Shown one piece after another: positions 60,231 through 64,000 of a stretch of DNA of 64,000 nucleotides. The notes beneath the pieces are model-generated. The model was not told the origin of the DNA. It saw only the letters and a program-made list of their open reading frames with translations, and made no database searches. How positions within the stretch are numbered: the first letter of the stretch is position 1; every line of letters begins with the position of its first letter. This stretch comes from Eledone cirrhosa. Lineage: Eukaryota; Mollusca; Cephalopoda; Octopoda; Eledonidae. Where the stretch lies: the NCBI GenBank assembly GCA_964016885.1, contig OZ024740.1, positions 9,630,450 through 9,694,449 on the forward strand, given 5' to 3'. The position numbers and the translations under genes were made by a program.

Positions 60231-61840
60231 CACCAGACTGAGAAAGGGGTGCTGGTGATAGTCTTGTGGTTGATGTGACCACTGGTCATCTGGTTTAGGC
60301 TTGTCACCAGACTGAGAGAGGGGTGCTGGTGGTAGTCTTGTGGTTGATGTGACCACTGGTCATCTGGTTTTAGTTTTGTCTCCAGACTGAGAGAGGGGTG
60401 CTGGTGGTAGTCTTGTGGTTGATGTGACCACTGGTCATCTGGTTTAGGCTTGTCACCAGACTGAGAGAGAGGTGCTGGTGGTAGTCGTGTGGTTGATGTG
60501 ACCACTGGTCATCTGGTTTAGGCTTGTCACCAGACTGAGAGAGGGGTGCTGGTGGTAGTCTTGTGGTTGATGTGACCACTGGTCATCTGGTTTAGGCTTG
60601 TCACCAGACTGAGAGAGGTGTGCTGGTGGTAGTCTTGTGGTTGATGTGACCACTGGTCATCTGGTTTTGGCTTGTCACCATACTGAGAGAGGGGTGCTGG
60701 TGGGTGTCTTGTGGTTGATGTGACCACTGGTCATCTGGTTTAGGTTTTTCACCAGACTGAGAGTAGGGTGCTGGTGGTAGTCTTGTGGTTGATGTGACCA
60801 CTGGTCATCTAGTCTAGGTTTGTCACCAGACTGAGAGAGAGGTGCTGGTGGTAGTCTTGTGGTTGATGTGACCACTGTTCATCTGGTTTAGGCTTGTCAC
60901 CAGACTGAGAGAGGGGTGCTGGTGGTAGTCTTGTGGTCGATGTGACCACTGGTCATCTGGTCTAGGTTTGTCACCAGACTGAGAGAGAGGTGCTGCTGGT
61001 AGTCTTGTGGTTGATGTGACCACTGGTCATCTGGTTTAGGTTTTTCACCAGACTGAGAAAGGGATGCTGGTGGTAGTCTTGTGGTTGATGTGACCACTGG
61101 TCATCTGGTTTAGGTTTTTCACCGGACTGAGAGAGGTGTGCTGGTGGTAGCCTTGTGGTTGATTTGACCACTGGTCATCTGGTTTAGGCTTGTCACCAGA
61201 CTGAGAGAGAGGTGCTGATGGTAGTCGTCTAGTTGATGTGACCACTGGTCATCTGGTTAAGGTTTGTCACCAGACTGAGAGAGGGGTGCTGGCAGTAGTC
61301 TTGGGGTTGATGTGACCATTGGTCATCTGGTTTAGGTTTGTCACCAGACAGAGAAAGGGGTGCTGGTGGTAGTCTTGTGGTTGATGTGACCACTGGTCAT
61401 CTGGTTTAGGTTTGTCACCAGACAGAGAAAGGGGTGCTGGTGGTAGTCTTGTGGTTGATGTGACCACTGGTCATCTGGTTTAGGTTTGTCACCAGACAGT
61501 GAAAGGGGTGCTGGTGGTAGTATTGTGGTTGATGTGACCACTGGTCATCTGGTTTAGGTTTGTCACCAGACAGAGAAAGGGGTGCTGGTGATAGTCCTGT
61601 GGTTGATGTGACCACTGGTCATCTGGTTTAGGTTTGTCACCAGACTGAGAGAGAGGTGCTAGTGGTAGTCTTGCGGTTGATGTGACCTCTGGTCATCTGG
61701 TTTAGGTTTGTCACCAGACTGAGAGAGATGTGCTAGTGGTAGTCTTGTGGTTGATGTGACCACTGGTCATCTGGTTTAGGTTTGTCACCAGACATAGAAA
61801 GGGGTGCTGGTGGTAGTCTTGTGGTTGATGTGACCACTGG
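60230..61840. repeat. Array B block, copy of 44.3-45.9 kb
   Basis: Spacing to 44,328 is 15,902 bp and, past one extra unit at about 60,450-60,525, 15,976 bp (45,248 to 61,224). Differences are few, for example 'gaggtgctgctgg' near 60,990 against 'gaggtgctggtgg'. The join to the preceding block falls where the 41-kb and 44-kb sequences are themselves copies, so the block order of the 35-48 kb region is kept with one 3,112-bp module missing. Confidence 0.85.
60450..60523. repeat. Single extra class 3 unit inside a copied block
   Basis: One 74-bp unit with 'gtagtcgtgtgg' (near 60,481) is present here and absent at the corresponding point near 44,550. Units of this type are concentrated at 49.6-52.1 kb, so this looks like a one-unit transfer from that zone or a relic from before the copies diverged. 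Confidence 0.75.
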
Positions 61841-62130
61841 TCATCTGGTTTTAGTTTTGTCACCAGACTGAGAGAGGGGTGCTGGTGGTAGTCTTGTGGT
61901 TGATGTGACCACTGGTCATCTGGTTTAGGTTTGTCACCAGAGTGAGAGTAGGGTGCTGGTGGTAGTCTTGTGGTTGATGTGACCACTGGTCATCTGGTTT
62001 AGGTTTTTCACCGGACTGAGAGAGGGGTGCTGGTGGTAGTCTTGTGGTTGATGTGACCACTGGTCATCTGGTTTAGGTTTGTCACCAGACAGAGAAAGGG
62101 GTGCTGGAGGTAATCTTGTGGTTGGTGTGA
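61841..62130. repeat. Array B short block, copy of 48.23-48.52 kb
   Basis: At about 61,850 the sequence leaves the 45.8-kb pattern and follows 48,240-48,520 at spacing 13,607 bp, including the 'gctggaggtaatc' and 'gttggtgtgacc' variants. It leaves that pattern again at about 62,135. Confidence 0.82.
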
Positions 62131-64000
62131 CCACTGGTCATCTAGTCTAGCCTTGTCACCAGACTGAGAAAGGGGTGCTGGTGGTAGTCTTGTGGTTGAT
62201 GTGACCTCTGGTCATCTGGTTTAGGTTTGTCACCAGACTGAGAGAGAGGTGCTAGTGGTAGTCTTGTGGTTGATGTGACCACTGGTCATCTGGTTTAGGT
62301 TTTTCACCGGACTGAGAGTGGGGTGCTGGTGATAGTCTTGTGGTTGATGTGACCACTGGTCATCTGGTTTAGGCTTGTCACCAGACTGAGAGAGGGGTGC
62401 TGGTGGTAGTCTTGTGGTTGATGTGACCACTGGTCATCTGGTTTTAGTTTTGTCACCAGACTGAGAGAGGGGTGCTGGTGGTAGTCTTGTGGTTGATGTG
62501 ACCACTGGTCATCTGGTTTAGGTTTGTCACCAGAGTGAGAGTAGGGTGCTGGTGGTAGTCTTGTGGTTGATGTGACCACTGGTCATCTGGTTTAGGTTTT
62601 TCACCGGACTGAGAGAGGGGTGCTGGTGGTAGTCTTGTGGTTGATGTGACCACTGGTCATCTGGTTTTGGCTTGTCACCATACTGAGAGAGGGGTGCTGG
62701 TGGGTGTCTTGTGGTTGATGTGACCACTGGTCATCTGGTTTAGGTTTTTCACCAGACTGAGAGTAGGGTGCTGGTGGTAGTCTTGTGGTTGATGTGACCA
62801 CTGGTCATCTAGTCTAGGTTTGTCACCAGACTGAGAGAGAGGTGCTGGTGGTAGTCTTGTGGTTGATGTGACCACTGGTCATCTGGTTTAGGCTTGTCAC
62901 CAGACTGAGAGAGGGGTGCTGGTGGTAGTCTTGTGGTTGATGTGACCACTGGTCATCTGGTTTAGGCTTGTCACCAGACTGAGAGAGGTGTGCTGGTGGT
63001 AGTCTTGTGGTTGATGTGACCACTGGTCATCTGGTTTTGGCTTGTCACCATACTGAGAGAGGGGTGCTGGTGGGTGTCTTGTGGTTGATGTGACCACTGG
63101 TCATCTGGTTTAGGTTTTTCACCAGACTGAGAGTAGGGTGCTGGTGGTAGTCTTGTGGTTGATGTGACCACTGGTCATCTAGTCTAGGTTTGTCACCAGA
63201 CTGAGAGAGAGGTGCTGGTGGTAGTCTTGTGGTTGATGTGACCACTGGTCATCTGGTTTAGGCTTGTCACCAGACTGAGAGAGGGGTGCTGGTGGTAGTC
63301 TTGTGGTCGATGTGACCACTGGTCATCTGGTCTAGGTTTGTCACCAGACTGAGAGAGAGGTGCTGGTGGTAGTCTTGTGGTTGATGTGACCACTGGTCAT
63401 CTGGTTTAGGTTTTTCACAAGACTGAGAAAGGGGTGCTGGTGGTAGTCTTGTGGTTGATGTGACCACTGGTCATCTGGTTTAGGTTTTTCACCGGACTGA
63501 GAGAGGTGTGCTGGTGGTAGCCTTGTGGTTGATTTGACCACTGGTCATCTGGTTTAGGCTTGTCACCAGACTGAGAGAGAGGTGCTGATGGTAGTCGTCT
63601 AGTTGATGTGACCACTGGTCATCTGGTTAAGGTTTGTCACCAGACTGAGAGAGGGGTGCTGGCAGTAGTCTTGGGGTTGATGTGACCATTGGTCATCTGG
63701 TTTAGGTTTGTCACCAGACAGAGAAAGGGGTGCTGGTGGTAGTCTTGTGGTTGATGTGACCACTGGTCATCTGGTTTAGGTTTGTCACCAGACAGAGAAA
63801 GGGGTGCTGGTGGTAGTCTTGTGGTTGATGTGACCACTGGTCATCTGGTTTAGGTTTGTCACCAGACAGTGAAAGGGGTGCTGGTGGTAGTATTGTGGTT
63901 GATGTGACCACTGGTCATCTGGTTTAGGTTTGTCACCAGACAGAGAAAGGGGTGCTGGTGATAGTCCTGTGGTTGATGTGACCACTGGTCATCTGGTTTA
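62131..64000. repeat. Array B block, copy of 45.86-47.73 kb
   Basis: Constant spacing of 16,273 bp to 45,858-47,727: 'agtctagccttg' is at 45,871 and 62,144, and 'gtcgtctagttg' at 47,321 and 63,594. No difference was noticed among the variant units compared. The match is still running at the window end, so the full copy is longer than 1.87 kb. Confidence 0.9.

Larger units (their letters stand above)
14073..64000. repeat. Satellite family B: 74-bp tandem array
   Basis: Head-to-tail array of a 74-bp unit; a clean copy is 14,147-14,220. That unit has 27 G, 23 T, 12 A and 12 C, so it is about 53% GC with strong G-over-C and T-over-A skew on the + strand. Core blocks are TTGATGTGACCACTGGTCAT, CTGGTTTAGG, TTGTCACCAGACTGAGAG and GGTGCTGGTGGTAGTCTTGT. 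About 675 copies fill the rest of the window and the array runs off the right end. Length variants are rare and recognisable: 63 bp (11 bp lost), 75 bp ('ggttttagttttgtc') and one 80-bp copy. No sequence is shared with family A beyond a few bases. I saw no insertion of foreign DNA and no inverted unit. Family unknown to me. Confidence 0.98.

Noticed and set aside
14107..63985. Hundreds of overlapping minus-strand open frames, mostly 66 codons, with a proline/serine/glutamine-rich repeated product
   Set aside because: They are translations of the 74-bp unit. Since 74 = 3 x 24 + 2, each frame passes through all three phases of the unit in 222 bp, and one phase always contains TGA and TAA. This gives evenly spaced 201-bp open stretches starting every 74 bp. 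Neighbouring frames overlap in different phases, and there is no coding bias or conserved start context.
14073..64000. Telomere-like motif TTTAGG / TTAGGC once per B unit
   Set aside because: It occurs only once per 74 bp and is never in tandem; variants 'ctagtctagg' and 'ggttaagg' break it freely. A telomeric origin is not supported.
1..64000. CENP-B box
   Set aside because: No segment of either unit resembles the core pattern TTCG....A..CGGG; CpG is nearly absent from both consensus units.
14073..64000. Protein minisatellite within a large exon (mucin-like repeat)
   Set aside because: A coding repeat needs a unit length divisible by 3. At 74 bp with stops in one phase on the minus strand and several stops per unit on the + strand, no frame stays open.

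Overview
The whole 64 kb window is satellite DNA. Two unrelated, head-to-tail tandem repeat families meet at one sharp junction near base 14,073. I found no supportable protein-coding gene, RNA gene, mobile element, CRISPR array or promoter on either strand. Arrays this long, with nested higher-order structure, indicate a nuclear eukaryotic chromosome in a heterochromatic setting (centromeric, pericentromeric, subtelomeric or knob-like). Nothing in the window identifies the species.

Region 1 (1 to about 14,074) is family A. Its unit is 57 bp with a common 55-bp length variant, about 37% GC, and there are roughly 250 copies. Each unit carries a 10-bp palindrome (GTTAATTAAC), a 7-bp-arm inverted repeat (TAGGTGT / ACACCTA) and usually GTTAAC. 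Units are diverged through most of the array, but blocks of 1 to 3.7 kb recur. The last 1.1 kb before the junction is much more uniform and shows a 285/342-bp (5- or 6-unit) higher-order period.

Region 2 (about 14,073 to the window end) is family B. Its unit is 74 bp, about 53% GC, G- and T-rich on the + strand, with about 675 copies. Each unit carries an odd-length dyad (TGACCACTGGTCA) and a second inverted repeat (TCTGGT / ACCAGA). Units fall into at least three sequence classes arranged as a block mosaic. Several segments of 1.2 to 3.9 kb are duplicated in tandem almost without change (spacings 1,258, 2,073, 2,368, 2,432, 3,112 and 3,848 bp). On a larger scale, the sequence from about 54.5 kb to the end retraces 35.0-48.5 kb, largely in order and with internal jumps.

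The many 63-91 codon minus-strand open frames (up to 164 codons) are a by-product of the 74-bp period: 74 is not divisible by 3, so each frame runs through all three phases of the unit and meets the same stop phase every 222 bp. They are not annotated as genes. The window is best read as a record of satellite turnover by unequal exchange and segmental amplification at scales from one unit to about 10 kb. The largest duplications also deserve an assembly check.
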